Shown: positions 1-8,073 of the stretch, one piece after another | Numbering within the stretch: the first letter of the stretch is position 1 | How the letters are laid out: every line of letters begins with the position of its first letter | Source of the DNA: Cryobacterium sp. Y57 | Lineage (GTDB): Bacteria > Actinomycetota > Actinomycetes > Actinomycetales > Microbacteriaceae | Direction: 5' to 3' | Assembly (NCBI RefSeq): GCF_002929505.1 | Contig: NZ_PJJL01000065.1 | Span: 68,478-132,477 of the forward strand | Length of the DNA: 64,000 nt | Made by a program: the position numbers and the translations under genes | The notes under the pieces: generated by a model | Told to the model about the DNA's origin: nothing | Databases searched by the model: none | Seen by the model: the letters and a program-made list of their open reading frames with translations, nothing else

Positions 1-167
1 GACCGAGCTCGGGCATGCGGAAAGCCGGAATTGAGGGGCTCTTGCGCATACGCATACCTGGTGTCGTGCCCAGCGGGCGAGTAAAATACCGGCCAGGCAC
101 GTCTGTAGTCTACCGGCGCGTCGACGATCGGCATTTCGATGCCACCACTGCGGTTGTCGAATACGAC

Positions 168-202
168 AAAAGAGGGACTCCGCGTTGCGGAGTCCCTCTT
201 TT
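168..202. terminator. Perfect 16-bp hairpin terminator
   Basis: The arms 168-183 and 187-202 are perfect reverse complements around a 3-nt GTT loop. The stem starts with AAAA and ends with TTTT, so it can work as an intrinsic terminator on either strand. It lies 31 nt past the stop of the small minus-strand gene at 233-451 and probably ends it. It may also end a plus-strand gene to the left of the window. I cannot identify a gene in bases 1-167. Confidence 0.85.
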
Positions 203-232
203 CGATTTCAGCGGCAGCTGAACCGCGGCGCG

Positions 233-451
233 TTATGCTGCTGCGGCCAAGTGCTTGCTACCGGCCATCTGCGGCTGAACGGCGCGGACCGGTGAGATGA
301 TCGTGGGGTGCGACACGTACTCGCCGGCGTCACGGTGCTGCGCGGTTCCGCTGACGTACCCGCTCCCCATGACCAATCCATTCATGGTCTGAGAAATGTA
401 CCCGTTGGGACGGATGGTGCTTTCGCTGGTGTGTGATACGTAAGAATTCAT
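233..451 (-). CDS. Small repeat protein with four Y-[VI]-S-x-T motifs, function unknown
   Basis: This is a 72-residue protein if translation starts at the ATG at 451, which has AGGAG four bases upstream; a longer in-frame start at 514 has no such support. Four short repeats are visible: SYVSHT, GYISQT, GYVSGT and EYVSHPT, with tyrosines at about residues 4, 18, 32 and 45, a period of 13-14. There is no signal peptide, membrane segment or cysteine. The C-terminus is LAAAA, which resembles a ClpXP-type degron; that is inference. A strong terminator follows, so the gene looks monocistronic. I do not recognise the family. It could be a structural or regulatory peptide or a precursor peptide, but no modification enzyme lies next to it. 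Confidence 0.6.
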   Translation of the reverse strand: MNSYVSHTSESTIRPNGYISQTMNGLVMGSGYVSGTAQHRDAGEYVSHPTIISPVRAVQPQMAGSKHLAAAA

Positions 452-750
452 GATGCTCCTGGTGCGATCTCTTAATGACGGATGCCGAAGGGATCCAGAG
501 CAATGACTAGTCACAGATATCCCTCAAATTTGTTCTGGAAGAACTGGTTCGAGTGAGACTGGGGTGTTGGCCCGTTCGGCGGGAAGAATGCGCTGCGCCG
601 CGCGAGCTGAGATGTCCGGGTCCGATAGTGGACCGCCATGACTTCCCAGGTGATATCAGACTACGTGACCGTGTCACTCATTGGGGGAAACGCACGATCT
701 ACACAGGGACTGTGCAGGCAGCTAGGATTCAGCATCGATACTGTGTGCCA
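452..750. other. Divergent intergenic region, small repeat protein / glutathione peroxidase
   Basis: This 299-nt stretch holds no gene I can support. The plus-strand ORF running through it is only an upstream extension of the peroxidase frame with non-protein-like sequence. Two small palindromes are present: TGACTAGTCA at 504-513, on the side of the small gene, and CACAG-GGA-CTGTG at 702-714, on the peroxidase side. Either could be an operator, but both are short enough to occur by chance. I found no convincing -35/-10 pair. Confidence 0.4.
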
Positions 751-1254
751 ATGACCTCTTCTGCGTTGTACGACATACCCCTCACGCTCATCGATGGAAC
801 GCCCACCTCCTTCGGCGCGTTTCGAGGTAAAACGGTTCTCGTCGTCAACGTCGCATCAAAGTGCGGCTTCACCCCGCAGTACGCCGGCTTGGAAGCCCTG
901 TACCAGCGTTACGCCGACGACGGGCTGGTCGTGCTGGGATTACCGAGCAATCAGTTCATGGGCCAGGAACCCGGCACCGAAACAGACATCGCCCAGTTCT
1001 GCGGCATGACCTATGGGGTGACCTTTCCGATGACAGCCAAGGTCGACGTGCGGGGCAAGCAGCAGCATCCGCTCTATGCTGAGCTGACCAAATTCAAGCG
1101 GGGCCTGCTGCCCGGCCTGATCAAGTGGAACTTCGAAAAGTTTCTGGTGACCCCCACCGGCAAGATCGTGGATCGCTTTGCGTCGTCGGTGGAGCCGGAG
1201 TCGACCGAAATCGTGCATGCGATCGAGAAGGTTCTGGCTGACAAAGCCGCCTAG
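751..1254 (+). CDS. Glutathione peroxidase family thiol peroxidase (Cys type)
   Basis: This 167-residue cytoplasmic thiol peroxidase reduces hydroperoxides. The active-site block NVASKCGFTPQY gives peroxidatic Cys38, Gln72 follows in the LGLPSNQF-GQEPG block, and Trp126-Asn127 in KWNFEKF complete the catalytic tetrad. Cys84 in FCGMTYGVTFP is in the position of the resolving cysteine of thioredoxin-dependent bacterial GPx enzymes, so thioredoxin or mycothiol is a likelier reductant than glutathione (inference). Residue 38 is Cys, not selenocysteine. The start at 751 gives the usual N-terminus (LYDIPLTLIDG); the ORF extends further upstream but with implausible sequence. No Shine-Dalgarno precedes the ATG, so initiation may be leaderless. 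A short GC hairpin (1254-1270) overlaps the stop and may be a weak terminator. Confidence 0.93.
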   Translation: MTSSALYDIPLTLIDGTPTSFGAFRGKTVLVVNVASKCGFTPQYAGLEALYQRYADDGLVVLGLPSNQFMGQEPGTETDIAQFCGMTYGVTFPMTAKVDVRGKQQHPLYAELTKFKRGLLPGLIKWNFEKFLVTPTGKIVDRFASSVEPESTEIVHAIEKVLADKAA

Positions 1255-1292
1255 CCCGGATTCCCCGGGCCGTGCAGCCCAGCGGTGGGAGG

Positions 1293-2156
1293 CTAGTCGT
1301 CGCTGAGGTTGTCACTCAGGATGCCGAGCACGGTTGATCGCGCTGACCGCGACGCCTCCCCTAATCGGCCGGACACAATTTCGACGAGCGACTCGATCAA
1401 GATTGTATGGGGAACCCGGGACGTGTATTCCAGTTCGTGACGAAACGATCCGTGTGCCGGCGCGACCACGAGTGCGATGTCCGCGAGCGAAACCAACGGG
1501 GAACTCGCAAACGACGTCACCACGATTAGCACGGCATTCGCTGCGCGCGCCGATCGGGCAGCCTTGATGCTCGACTCATTGGCACCGCTGCCGCTGATGA
1601 CGACGCACGCATCTGCAGGTCGCAACTGGCGTGCTGAAATCTGCTGGCCGATCGGATCGGAGACGAATTCCGTAGGGCGCCCGATGGCGGTCAATCGCAT
1701 CGCCAGGTCAGACGCCAACGGCGATGACAGCCCGTTGGCGAGCACCAGCACCCGGTTTGCCGACGTGATGCGCTGTACGGCCTCTTCGACCGCGCTTTCG
1801 GTGAGTACATCGGCAATCTGCGGCAGGGCCATCGATAACGCGAAGATATCGGCTCGAATTCGTCCGAGCGCAGACGAACCGTAATCCGCTACCGCGCTGG
1901 CCGATTGGGCCAGTTCTCGCGCTAGGGCAACGCGCAGTTGCGGATATCCCCGATAGCCGAGGGTTTGACAGGTGCGGATGACCGTGGAGCGGGCGACGCC
2001 GGCGCGTTCGGCGACCTCTTGCGCTGTGAGCTCGACGATCAAATCCATATCGGCGAGTATGCATTCGGCCACTCGACGTTCTGTGCGTTGCAGAGAATTG
2101 ACCACCGTGGCGATGCGTGTGCTCGGGGTTGCCTCGTCTTTTCCAGTCCAGCCCAC
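1293..2156 (-). CDS. RpiR-family transcriptional regulator (HTH + SIS domain)
   Basis: The 287-residue protein has an N-terminal HTH_6 domain (about 10-80; AERAGVARSTVIRTCQTLGY is the recognition region) and a C-terminal SIS sugar-phosphate-binding domain (about 125-265; VLVLANGLSSPLASD and CVVISGSGANESSIKAA). RpiR proteins usually sense a phosphosugar or related phosphorylated metabolite. The GTG start at 2156 lies five bases past the stop of the upstream permease gene, with AAGGGA and AGG upstream, so it is the last gene of the HAD-phnDCEE-like operon and probably controls it. A likely target is the 17-bp palindrome at 6323-6339. A SIS-domain regulator suggests the imported ligand, or a product of it, is a phosphorylated organic compound rather than simple phosphate (inference). 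Confidence 0.88.
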   Translation of the reverse strand: MGWTGKDEATPSTRIATVVNSLQRTERRVAECILADMDLIVELTAQEVAERAGVARSTVIRTCQTLGYRGYPQLRVALARELAQSASAVADYGSSALGRIRADIFALSMALPQIADVLTESAVEEAVQRITSANRVLVLANGLSSPLASDLAMRLTAIGRPTEFVSDPIGQQISARQLRPADACVVISGSGANESSIKAARSARAANAVLIVVTSFASSPLVSLADIALVVAPAHGSFRHELEYTSRVPHTILIESLVEIVSGRLGEASRSARSTVLGILSDNLSDD

Positions 2157-2160
2157 AGAC

Positions 2161-2952
2161 CTATGTCCCTTCTACAATCCGACGCCGAATGGCGCCAGAG
2201 ACCGCGTCGATGCCCATCGTCACGATGACCACGACGATGATGAGCACCCCAACGGTCGACCACTCCCGAAATTGAGTGTACGAGGTGAGCATGTCCCCGA
2301 TGCCACCCACGCCAATGAGGCCGAGTACGGCCGAGGAACGAACATTGATTTCGAATCGATAGAGCCAAAACGATATGAAGTCCGGCGTTGCCGACGGCCA
2401 TACTCCCCACCGTAAGATCTGAGCGATGTTTCCCCCAGATGCCCGAGTCGCTTCGATGGGACCGGGGTCGACACCTTCGATGGCCTCGTACCCCCATTTT
2501 CCCAGTGTGCCCACGCTTCCAATCGCCAGTGCCAGGGCTCCCGTGAGTGGTGTCAGTCCGGTTACTGACAGGATCGCGATCGCAATGATGATTTCCGGAA
2601 CGGCGCGAATGATCGCGAACCCCACCCTCATGCCCCAACGCACGGGGGCTGGTGAAAAGCCACGGGCCGCGAGAAAGCCCAGCGGGAACGACAACAGGAT
2701 TCCGATGACCGTACCTACCCACGCCATCGCCACCGACTTCCAGGTCTGCCCGAGGGCCTCGGGGACTTTGGACCAATCCGGATCGGAAAACATGAGCCAC
2801 AGGTAGTGCAGTACCTGAGCGGGTAGCTCCGCGAGCCGCGCCCAGTTGACCTCGACAGTCCAGAACGCCCCGATCACGACCGCACCCACGATTATCACTG
2901 CGGTGCTGCGCCGCCAGTCGCGTCGCCTACTCGGTATTGTCAACACGGTCAT
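2161..2952 (-). CDS. phnE: PhnE-type ABC transporter permease (second)
   Basis: This is a 263-residue integral membrane permease of the phosphonate/phosphite ABC family. Hydrophobic segments alternate through the chain, and the cytoplasmic coupling (EAA) loop reads EAIEGVDPGPIEATRASGGN at about residues 155-175. It is followed by the PhnE signature FEINVRSSAVLGLIGVGGIG. The start overlaps the end of the other permease gene by four bases (ATGA, 2949-2952), so the two are translationally coupled and probably form a heterodimeric channel. The substrate is unproven: PhnE permeases serve phosphonate, phosphite and other organophosphate importers. Confidence 0.9.
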   Translation of the reverse strand: MTVLTIPSRRRDWRRSTAVIIVGAVVIGAFWTVEVNWARLAELPAQVLHYLWLMFSDPDWSKVPEALGQTWKSVAMAWVGTVIGILLSFPLGFLAARGFSPAPVRWGMRVGFAIIRAVPEIIIAIAILSVTGLTPLTGALALAIGSVGTLGKWGYEAIEGVDPGPIEATRASGGNIAQILRWGVWPSATPDFISFWLYRFEINVRSSAVLGLIGVGGIGDMLTSYTQFREWSTVGVLIIVVVIVTMGIDAVSGAIRRRIVEGT

Positions 2953-3776
2953 ACCAGCCTCCGCCGCACGGCATTACTGAGCACATCGAGGGCCATTACG
3001 ATTATCAAAATCTCCAGAATTATCAAGGAGAGCTGGTCATAGCGATAGAACGTGCGCACCGCGTCGATGAGCAGACCGAGTCCGCCGGCACCGACCAGTC
3101 CCAGCACCGACGATGCCCGCACGTTGAGCTCGAGTACGTAGAGGGTCTGGTTGATAAAACTCGGCATGATGTCGGGCAGCGCGGAGGCACGATTGATCTG
3201 CACTTGGTTTCCGCCCGCAGCCCTGCCCGCTTCCAGCGCACCCGGATCGTTGGCCTCGATGGATTCGGACACCATCTTCACGATGATTCCGACGTTGAAG
3301 AGTACGAGCGCGATGATGCCCGGCAGTGCCCCCACCCCGACCATGGCCACGAGAATCGCAGCGTAGAGAAGGTCCGGGATCGACCGAATCACATTGAGGA
3401 GCGCGCGTACGAGGCTCCGGCTGTACCCGTTCGGGTTGGTCAGGCGGGCCGTGGCCAGACTGAGAGGCAGGGACACGACCGCTGCGACCGCGGTGGCGAT
3501 GACGGCCATCTGGAGCGTTTCCAGCAGCGCGGGAACCGTGCGTGGGAAAAAACTCCAGTCCGGGACCAACAGCTGCAGGATTTTCTCGGCGCCGTTCTGC
3601 CAATTACGGGCAATGGCCTCGAGGCTGAAGTCGACTCCCCATCGGGGGCTCAGCGTGATGGCCGTGATTATGACCACGAGACCCACCGCACACCAGGATT
3701 TCCACTGCCACCTAGGTCGAGGGGGAATGTCGAGGGTTGCGATCGTGCGTGCCACGGTGGCACCCCGAGCGCTCAT
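2949..3776 (-). CDS. phnE: PhnE-type ABC transporter permease (first)
   Basis: This 275-residue permease is clearly related to its downstream neighbour but not identical. The N-terminus is cytoplasmic (about 25 residues), followed by a first membrane helix (WCAVGLVVIITAITLSP). The coupling loop is ESIEANDPGALEAGRAAGGN, followed by the PhnE signature LELNVRASSVLGLVGAGGLG. It lies 29 nt downstream of the ATPase gene and overlaps the next permease by ATGA. Two distinct PhnE genes after one PhnC is a common arrangement in phosphonate-type importers. Confidence 0.9.
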   Translation of the reverse strand: MSARGATVARTIATLDIPPRPRWQWKSWCAVGLVVIITAITLSPRWGVDFSLEAIARNWQNGAEKILQLLVPDWSFFPRTVPALLETLQMAVIATAVAAVVSLPLSLATARLTNPNGYSRSLVRALLNVIRSIPDLLYAAILVAMVGVGALPGIIALVLFNVGIIVKMVSESIEANDPGALEAGRAAGGNQVQINRASALPDIMPSFINQTLYVLELNVRASSVLGLVGAGGLGLLIDAVRTFYRYDQLSLIILEILIIVMALDVLSNAVRRRLV

Positions 3777-3805
3777 AGACCAAGCACGTCCGCCGACTCA
3801 ACCGA

Positions 3806-4582
3806 TCAACCGTAGATCTTCGCGAACACGGAGTCGCTGGCTGATTCGACTGGACCGTCAAACACCACTTCTCCGGCGCGGAGACCGATAATTCGTGTGC
3901 CGTAGCTGCGGGCGAGGTCGATGAGGTGCAGGTTGGTGATCACGGTGATTCCCAAGTCCTGATTGATACGCCGCAAATCATCCATCACCTCGTGCGCAGT
4001 TGGCGGGTCCAGGCTGGCTACCGGTTCGTCGGCCAGAACCAGACGAGGCTCCTGGCATAGGGCACGAGCGATGGCGACTCGTTGCTGCTGGCCACCTGAC
4101 AAGCTCGATGCACGGTCCCAGACTTTCGAGAGGATGCCCACCCGATCAAGGGCTTCGAAGGCAATCTCTCGGTCGGACGCGCGATAGGCGCCCAGCAGAG
4201 TACGCAGGGTTGTCGTGTGCGCCAGCCGCCCCACCAGCACGTTGTTGAGAACGCTCGTGCGTTTGGCCAGGTTGAATCCCTGAAAAATCATTCCGATTTC
4301 ACCCCGCAAGCGCCTGAGCTCACCGGCCCGGGCGCTTTCCAGGTGATAGCCGCCAACGCGGAGCGAACCGGACGTGATCGGGACCAGCCCGTTGATGGTG
4401 CGGATCAGGCTGCTCTTGCCGGATCCAGAGAGCCCCACCACCGAGACCATCTCCCCTGGCCGAATATCGAGCGACACGTTCTTCAAGGCGACCACGCCAC
4501 TGGCATAGCGCACTGTGACATCACGCATGCTCACCGACCACGGCGATGCTGCGCCCGTTGGAGACGTGTGCTCGACGACCAT
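3806..4582 (-). CDS. phnC: PhnC-type ABC transporter ATP-binding protein
   Basis: This 258-residue ATPase energises the importer. Walker A (GLSGSGKS) is at about 50-57, the Q-loop ([10 protein letters not shown]) near 97-106, the ABC signature (LSGGQQQR) at 161-168, and Walker B (LVLADEP) with catalytic Glu186. The order [20 protein letters not shown] at the N-terminus is typical of PhnC. The start is two bases after the stop of the binding-protein gene (TAATCATG), so it is co-translated. About 15 residues precede the normal N-terminus; a later start is possible but lacks a better ribosome site. Confidence 0.92.
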   Translation of the reverse strand: MVVEHTSPTGAASPWSVSMRDVTVRYASGVVALKNVSLDIRPGEMVSVVGLSGSGKSSLIRTINGLVPITSGSLRVGGYHLESARAGELRRLRGEIGMIFQGFNLAKRTSVLNNVLVGRLAHTTTLRTLLGAYRASDREIAFEALDRVGILSKVWDRASSLSGGQQQRVAIARALCQEPRLVLADEPVASLDPPTAHEVMDDLRRINQDLGITVITNLHLIDLARSYGTRIIGLRAGEVVFDGPVESASDSVFAKIYG

Positions 4583-4584
4583 GA

Positions 4585-5568
4585 TTACTGCAGCCCGAGT
4601 TGTGTGGCCGCGTCGGCCACAACATCGAGGGACGACGGATCTGCCAGAGCGAGCTTGCTGATGGAGTAGACGCTCATGAGCGCTACAGAGCCGTCAACGG
4701 TATTGGAATACTCGGCGAGCGCGGTGGTGATTTTGTCCTGCAGCTCGTGCGACAGACCCTTGCTGAGTGCGACTCCATCGTTGGGAATCTCGGTGGTCAG
4801 GGCAAAAACGACGACTTTCTGTCCAACGTCGGGTACGTCCTTGGACACGATGTCGCGGGCGTCCCAGAAGCTGAACCCCACTTCAGCGTCGCCGTTGTAG
4901 ACGGCCAGAACGGATGCGTCGTTGGCCGTGACCGGAATGGTCTCGATATCCGTATCGATGTTCAGGCCAGCGTTCTTCAGCGCGAGCATGGGGTAGATGT
5001 AACCGGCTGGTGATCCCGGACCGAGCATAGCGACCGTCGCACCGGTCATTTTCTCAATTGCGTCCAGGCCGGCGGGGCCGACGAGGGCGTCCGCCCCATT
5101 GCAGAAGAGCTTACCGTCGCGTGCGACCGGCGCATCGTTACAGTACTTGTCAGGATTGTTGGTCATGAACTGGGCGGGGTAGCTGATGTTTCCGCCGCGC
5201 TCGGTCTGCAAGACCACGGATGCACCGTACATGTCGCTCGCCTGGTACAGCTGGAGGGACGGCAGAAACCCGATCTGGGCCTGTTCCGCACCCATCGCTT
5301 CAACGGCGGCCTGGTAATCCTTCGCCACAACCCCATTGACGGGGATGCCGAGGGCCTCGGTGAGCATGTCGGTGAGCGGCTTAGCAGTGTCGACGAGGCC
5401 GGCTTGGTCTTGGGAGGGGACGAGAGCCAGGGTGAGGGAGGTCGGATCGGTCTCGGGCGACGCTGTCGTGGTCGCCTCGGCGGAACATCCGGCCAGAGCG
5501 ACGGATGCCACCATCATGAGTCCGGCCAAGGAAAGGGTCTTCGTGGATATCACTGTGTCTGCCTTCAA
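4585..5568 (-). CDS. phnD: PhnD-type substrate-binding lipoprotein
   Basis: This 327-residue extracytoplasmic binding protein has a lipoprotein signal peptide ([16 protein letters not shown]) with the lipobox cysteine at residue 28, so it should be anchored to the outer face of the membrane. The PhnD fold is recognisable from the start of the mature domain ([20 protein letters not shown]) and the ligand-loop region [11 protein letters not shown]. An inserted segment carries two cysteines about 14 residues apart (KYCNDAPV ... LFCNG), which could form a disulfide outside the cell. It starts by a 4-base ATGA overlap with the HAD gene, linking hydrolase and uptake. The ligand cannot be read from the sequence. 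Confidence 0.9.
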   Translation of the reverse strand: MKADTVISTKTLSLAGLMMVASVALAGCSAEATTTASPETDPTSLTLALVPSQDQAGLVDTAKPLTDMLTEALGIPVNGVVAKDYQAAVEAMGAEQAQIGFLPSLQLYQASDMYGASVVLQTERGGNISYPAQFMTNNPDKYCNDAPVARDGKLFCNGADALVGPAGLDAIEKMTGATVAMLGPGSPAGYIYPMLALKNAGLNIDTDIETIPVTANDASVLAVYNGDAEVGFSFWDARDIVSKDVPDVGQKVVVFALTTEIPNDGVALSKGLSHELQDKITTALAEYSNTVDGSVALMSVYSISKLALADPSSLDVVADAATQLGLQ

Positions 5569-6293
5569 GTCTCAAGATGTGGGAGAGGAACAATCGCACC
5601 CGACGTCTCATGGGAGAGCCAGGCCGTGATGACCGGGAAGAGCTCGTCAAGACGCTCGGCCCGGTACGTTGGGGTGGCGCCGGGTGGCGCGGTGGAACCG
5701 ATGAGAGCTGTCTGGAACCCCTGGAGGCTGGCGGGCTCGAGGTCGTTGACCCACACGTCTCCGAGGCTCAAAAGACGGAACGCGTGGTCCGAAGGAACTG
5801 TGCGCAGGCGGTCGAGTACCAGTGTGAGTCCGGAGGGCTTCCCCACCGACGTGATGACGTCGTCGAAGGCGGCGTGCAGGTCCAAGGCGTCGAGGGCCTC
5901 CCGGATGCGCGTTGCCGGTGCGTTCGTCGCCAGGACGAGGAACGCATCATCACGAATCTCCCGAAGATAATGAGCCAATCCCGGAACGGCTTCGATCGGC
6001 GCCCGGGCTCCGGCGAGATCCGCACGTGATCGCAGATAGGCGCGATTCAGGTAGTCACCGGGTATCGCGAAGACTGATGCGGCCAAACGAACGGCGTCGT
6101 AATCGTCGATGGGTCGAATCGCTAACGAGTTCGCCCCGATTTTTTTCTGTTGCTGCACTACGGCGAGGAAATCCGCCCGGTCATCAGGTTGCAGTGATTC
6201 GGCGACGCACTCGGCATAACGAGCGACCGGCCCGTTGCCGAGCGAGATGGTGCCGTCAAAGTCAAACAGCAACACTCGACTATTGCGGTGCAT
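5565..6293 (-). CDS. HAD-superfamily phosphohydrolase, first gene of the phn-type operon
   Basis: The 242-residue protein has all HAD motifs: motif I DFDGT (Asp11 nucleophile, Asp13), motif II LATNAPATR, motif III lysine in SVGKPSGL and motif IV SLGDVWVNDLEPA. An alpha-helical cap domain lies between motifs I and II (about 20-100), as in phosphonatase/phosphoglycolate phosphatase-like enzymes. It is the promoter-proximal gene and overlaps phnD by ATGA, so the enzyme probably dephosphorylates, or cleaves the C-P bond of, the imported compound. No phnW, phnX partner or C-P lyase genes are in the window, so true phosphonatase activity is only one option; a sugar- or polyol-phosphate phosphatase is equally possible. 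Confidence 0.85.
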   Translation of the reverse strand: MHRNSRVLLFDFDGTISLGNGPVARYAECVAESLQPDDRADFLAVVQQQKKIGANSLAIRPIDDYDAVRLAASVFAIPGDYLNRAYLRSRADLAGARAPIEAVPGLAHYLREIRDDAFLVLATNAPATRIREALDALDLHAAFDDVITSVGKPSGLTLVLDRLRTVPSDHAFRLLSLGDVWVNDLEPASLQGFQTALIGSTAPPGATPTYRAERLDELFPVITAWLSHETSGAIVPLPHLET

Positions 6294-6322
6294 GTCGCCT
6301 TCCCATCAATCCCTCCGCCTCA

Positions 6323-6339
6323 TTGGACGTTGCGTCCAA
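6323..6339. promoter_or_regulatory. 17-bp perfect palindrome, candidate operator of the phn-type operon
   Basis: TTGGACG-TTG-CGTCCAA is a perfect inverted repeat (7-bp arms, 3-nt spacer). It lies 30 bp upstream of the HAD-phnDCEE-rpiR operon and about 50 bp upstream of the divergent unknown gene. The position suits control of both promoters. The RpiR protein encoded at the end of the operon is the obvious candidate binder (inference). Confidence 0.6.
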
Positions 6340-6386
6340 ACTAAAAGCTTTAGATAGACGCAGTGTCGTTATTGTGGAAACAACAG

Positions 6387-7142
6387 ATGAACGATCACTG
6401 CAGTCGCGCCGTTTACGCTTGGCAGATGGAGACCGAACGTTTCACAGGCCGACTGCGCGACCTTGTGGCAGCATCCGCTCTGATCGAGCGCGGTGCGCCG
6501 GTCGAGGCGACCCTGGCAGACTGGACGCCCAACCTCCTTCCCCAAATCGCGGCCGACCGGGCAGCGGGCGAATTCGAGCGGTGGGCACACTCCACGGTCC
6601 TCGATGAAAACACCGAGACACCAGTGATTTCTCGAGAACTGTTTGAGACGCTCCATTCCGAGGCCGGCCTCTCGTCGTCGTGGCCGGTTGGAAACGCCGG
6701 GCTGCTGCATGTCTATGGGTACCTGCTGTCGAACGTTCCCACTCCCTACGGCTACAAGCGGGATCGTTGGATCAACGGAAGGATGGCCGCTGGTCTGGGT
6801 GTGAACCCGACCTACTTTCTTCCCTGGGCGGCCGAACCCGGCACTCTGCTCCGACGGGTCACCGATGCGGTATTGCCTATCCTCACCGAGCATCATCCAC
6901 GCCCGATAACGGTGGCACGCTTCGACGAAGTCGTCGACCAGGAAAGTGGCCGGTTTTTTCGCACCGCAATTGTCAACGACCGCCATAGCGAGCAATCGGT
7001 GTTGATCTACGGCGTCAGCCACGGTGCTGCTCTGAAGGTCGTGACGGCATTTCCAGTTGCTGAACCAACGTCCGTGTGGCTGGAGGCTCTGCGCAGTGAA
7101 CAGCCACGACCGCGCTATAACGTGTCGTCTGGGGCAGAGTAG
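6387..7142 (+). CDS. Conserved-looking protein of unknown function, divergent from phn-type operon
   Basis: The product is about 251 residues from the ATG at 6387, which has GGAAA seven bases upstream; a GTG at 6363 and an ATG at 6426 are alternatives. It is soluble, with no signal peptide or membrane helix. Notable blocks are VGNAGLLHVYGYLLSNVPTP, YGYKRDRWINGRMA in the middle, and a C-terminal part GRFFRTAIVND ... LIYGVSHGAALKVVTAFPVA ending PRPRYNV. I do not recognise a domain with confidence. Similar actinobacterial proteins are, as far as I recall, sometimes labelled amino acid deaminase, but no catalytic motif supports that here. It shares a promoter region and palindrome with the operon to the left. 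It converges with the CitE-like gene, eight bases away. Confidence 0.75.
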   Translation: MNDHCSRAVYAWQMETERFTGRLRDLVAASALIERGAPVEATLADWTPNLLPQIAADRAAGEFERWAHSTVLDENTETPVISRELFETLHSEAGLSSSWPVGNAGLLHVYGYLLSNVPTPYGYKRDRWINGRMAAGLGVNPTYFLPWAAEPGTLLRRVTDAVLPILTEHHPRPITVARFDEVVDQESGRFFRTAIVNDRHSEQSVLIYGVSHGAALKVVTAFPVAEPTSVWLEALRSEQPRPRYNVSSGAE

Positions 7143-7149
7143 GCGCGGC

Positions 7150-8073
7150 TCAGCGAGCGGCCCGGCGCAGTACGGCCTCGGCGTGGCGCAGCACGGGGCC
7201 GTCGATCATGCGGCCCCCGTGCTGAAAAACACCGCGCGCACTCGCGGCGGCTTCGAGCAGCCCGAGGGCGTAGTCCACCTCGGCGGCGGTCGGCTGATAG
7301 GCGGCCCGAATGACCTCCACTTGGCTCGGGTGGATGCACGCCGTCGCGGTGAAGCCGCTCGCGACGGCATCCGCTGCCTCGTGTTCGAGGCCGGCCGTGT
7401 CGATGATGTCGAGATGGACGGCGTCGATCGCGGCCTTGTCGTGGGCTCGAGCGGCCAGTAATACCTGGGAGCGTGCGTAGCGGGCGACGTCACGGTAGCT
7501 ACCGTTGGCGAACCGGCTCGAGGTACCACCGAGCGAGGCGAGGAGATCTTCGGCCCCCCACATGAGCGCGACGACGTTACGTGCTGCGGCAATCTCCGTC
7601 GCCGAAATGACTCCGGCGGCGGTTTCGCACAGGGCGATCACCCGGTACTCGGCCAGGCGTTCAAGCTGGCCGGCGCTGACAGTTTTAGCGAGCATGACGT
7701 CGCGGTATTCTGTGCGCTCGAGCGCGGCCAGGTCGAGCGCAAAATCAGTCGTGTCGGCCGGATTGATGCGCACGATCGTGCGGGCGGCCTCAAGCGGATG
7801 CTCGATCAGCGCGCGCCGCGCAGCCACCCGGTCCTCGGGCGCAACGGCGTCCTCCAAATCGAGGATGACGGCGTCGGCACGCTCGGCCGCCTTCGCATAG
7901 CGCTCGGGCCGGTCGGCCGGGCAGAACAGCAGAGCCGGGCCCGGCGTGAACGGCGCCAGGGTGAAGGGGCTGAGCCCGGCAGGACTGTCATCGAAGGGAT
8001 CGGGGCCGGTCGGGTCGAAGTCCGGGTCGAACTCTTCCCCATTGAACGGGTCACCGCCGAACGCGCCGCTCAT
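7150..8073 (-). CDS. CitE-like beta-hydroxyacyl-CoA lyase (HpcH/HpaI aldolase family)
   Basis: The 307-residue TIM-barrel lyase resembles M. tuberculosis Rv2498c, reported to cleave (R)-HMG-CoA in leucine breakdown and citramalyl-CoA in itaconate breakdown. Visible blocks are LLFCPADRPERYAKAAERAD, VILDLEDAV (metal-binding acidic residue), RTIVRIN, LCETAAGV (catalytic Glu), MWGAEDLLASLGG and CIHPSQVEVI. An acidic, Pro/Phe-rich N-terminal extension of about 45 residues precedes the domain, and its role is unknown. The start at 8073 overlaps the hydratase stop by ATGA, which decides it over the longer ORF start. Predicted role: last step of leucine catabolism, giving acetyl-CoA and acetoacetate. 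Confidence 0.88.
   Translation of the reverse strand: MSGAFGGDPFNGEEFDPDFDPTGPDPFDDSPAGLSPFTLAPFTPGPALLFCPADRPERYAKAAERADAVILDLEDAVAPEDRVAARRALIEHPLEAARTIVRINPADTTDFALDLAALERTEYRDVMLAKTVSAGQLERLAEYRVIALCETAAGVISATEIAAARNVVALMWGAEDLLASLGGTSSRFANGSYRDVARYARSQVLLAARAHDKAAIDAVHLDIIDTAGLEHEAADAVASGFTATACIHPSQVEVIRAAYQPTAAEVDYALGLLEAAASARGVFQHGGRMIDGPVLRHAEAVLRRAAR

Noticed and set aside
15-221. 68-codon plus-strand ORF at the left edge
   Set aside because: It runs through the perfect terminator hairpin at 168-202 and has no ribosome site or protein-like sequence.
2937-3815. 292-codon ORF opposite the first PhnE gene
   Set aside because: Rich in His/Arg/Asp with no domain; mirror of the permease hydrophobic codons.
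2937-6293. Complete phosphonate degradation cluster
   Set aside because: Only uptake, a HAD hydrolase and a regulator are present; no C-P lyase, phnW or phnX genes are in the window.
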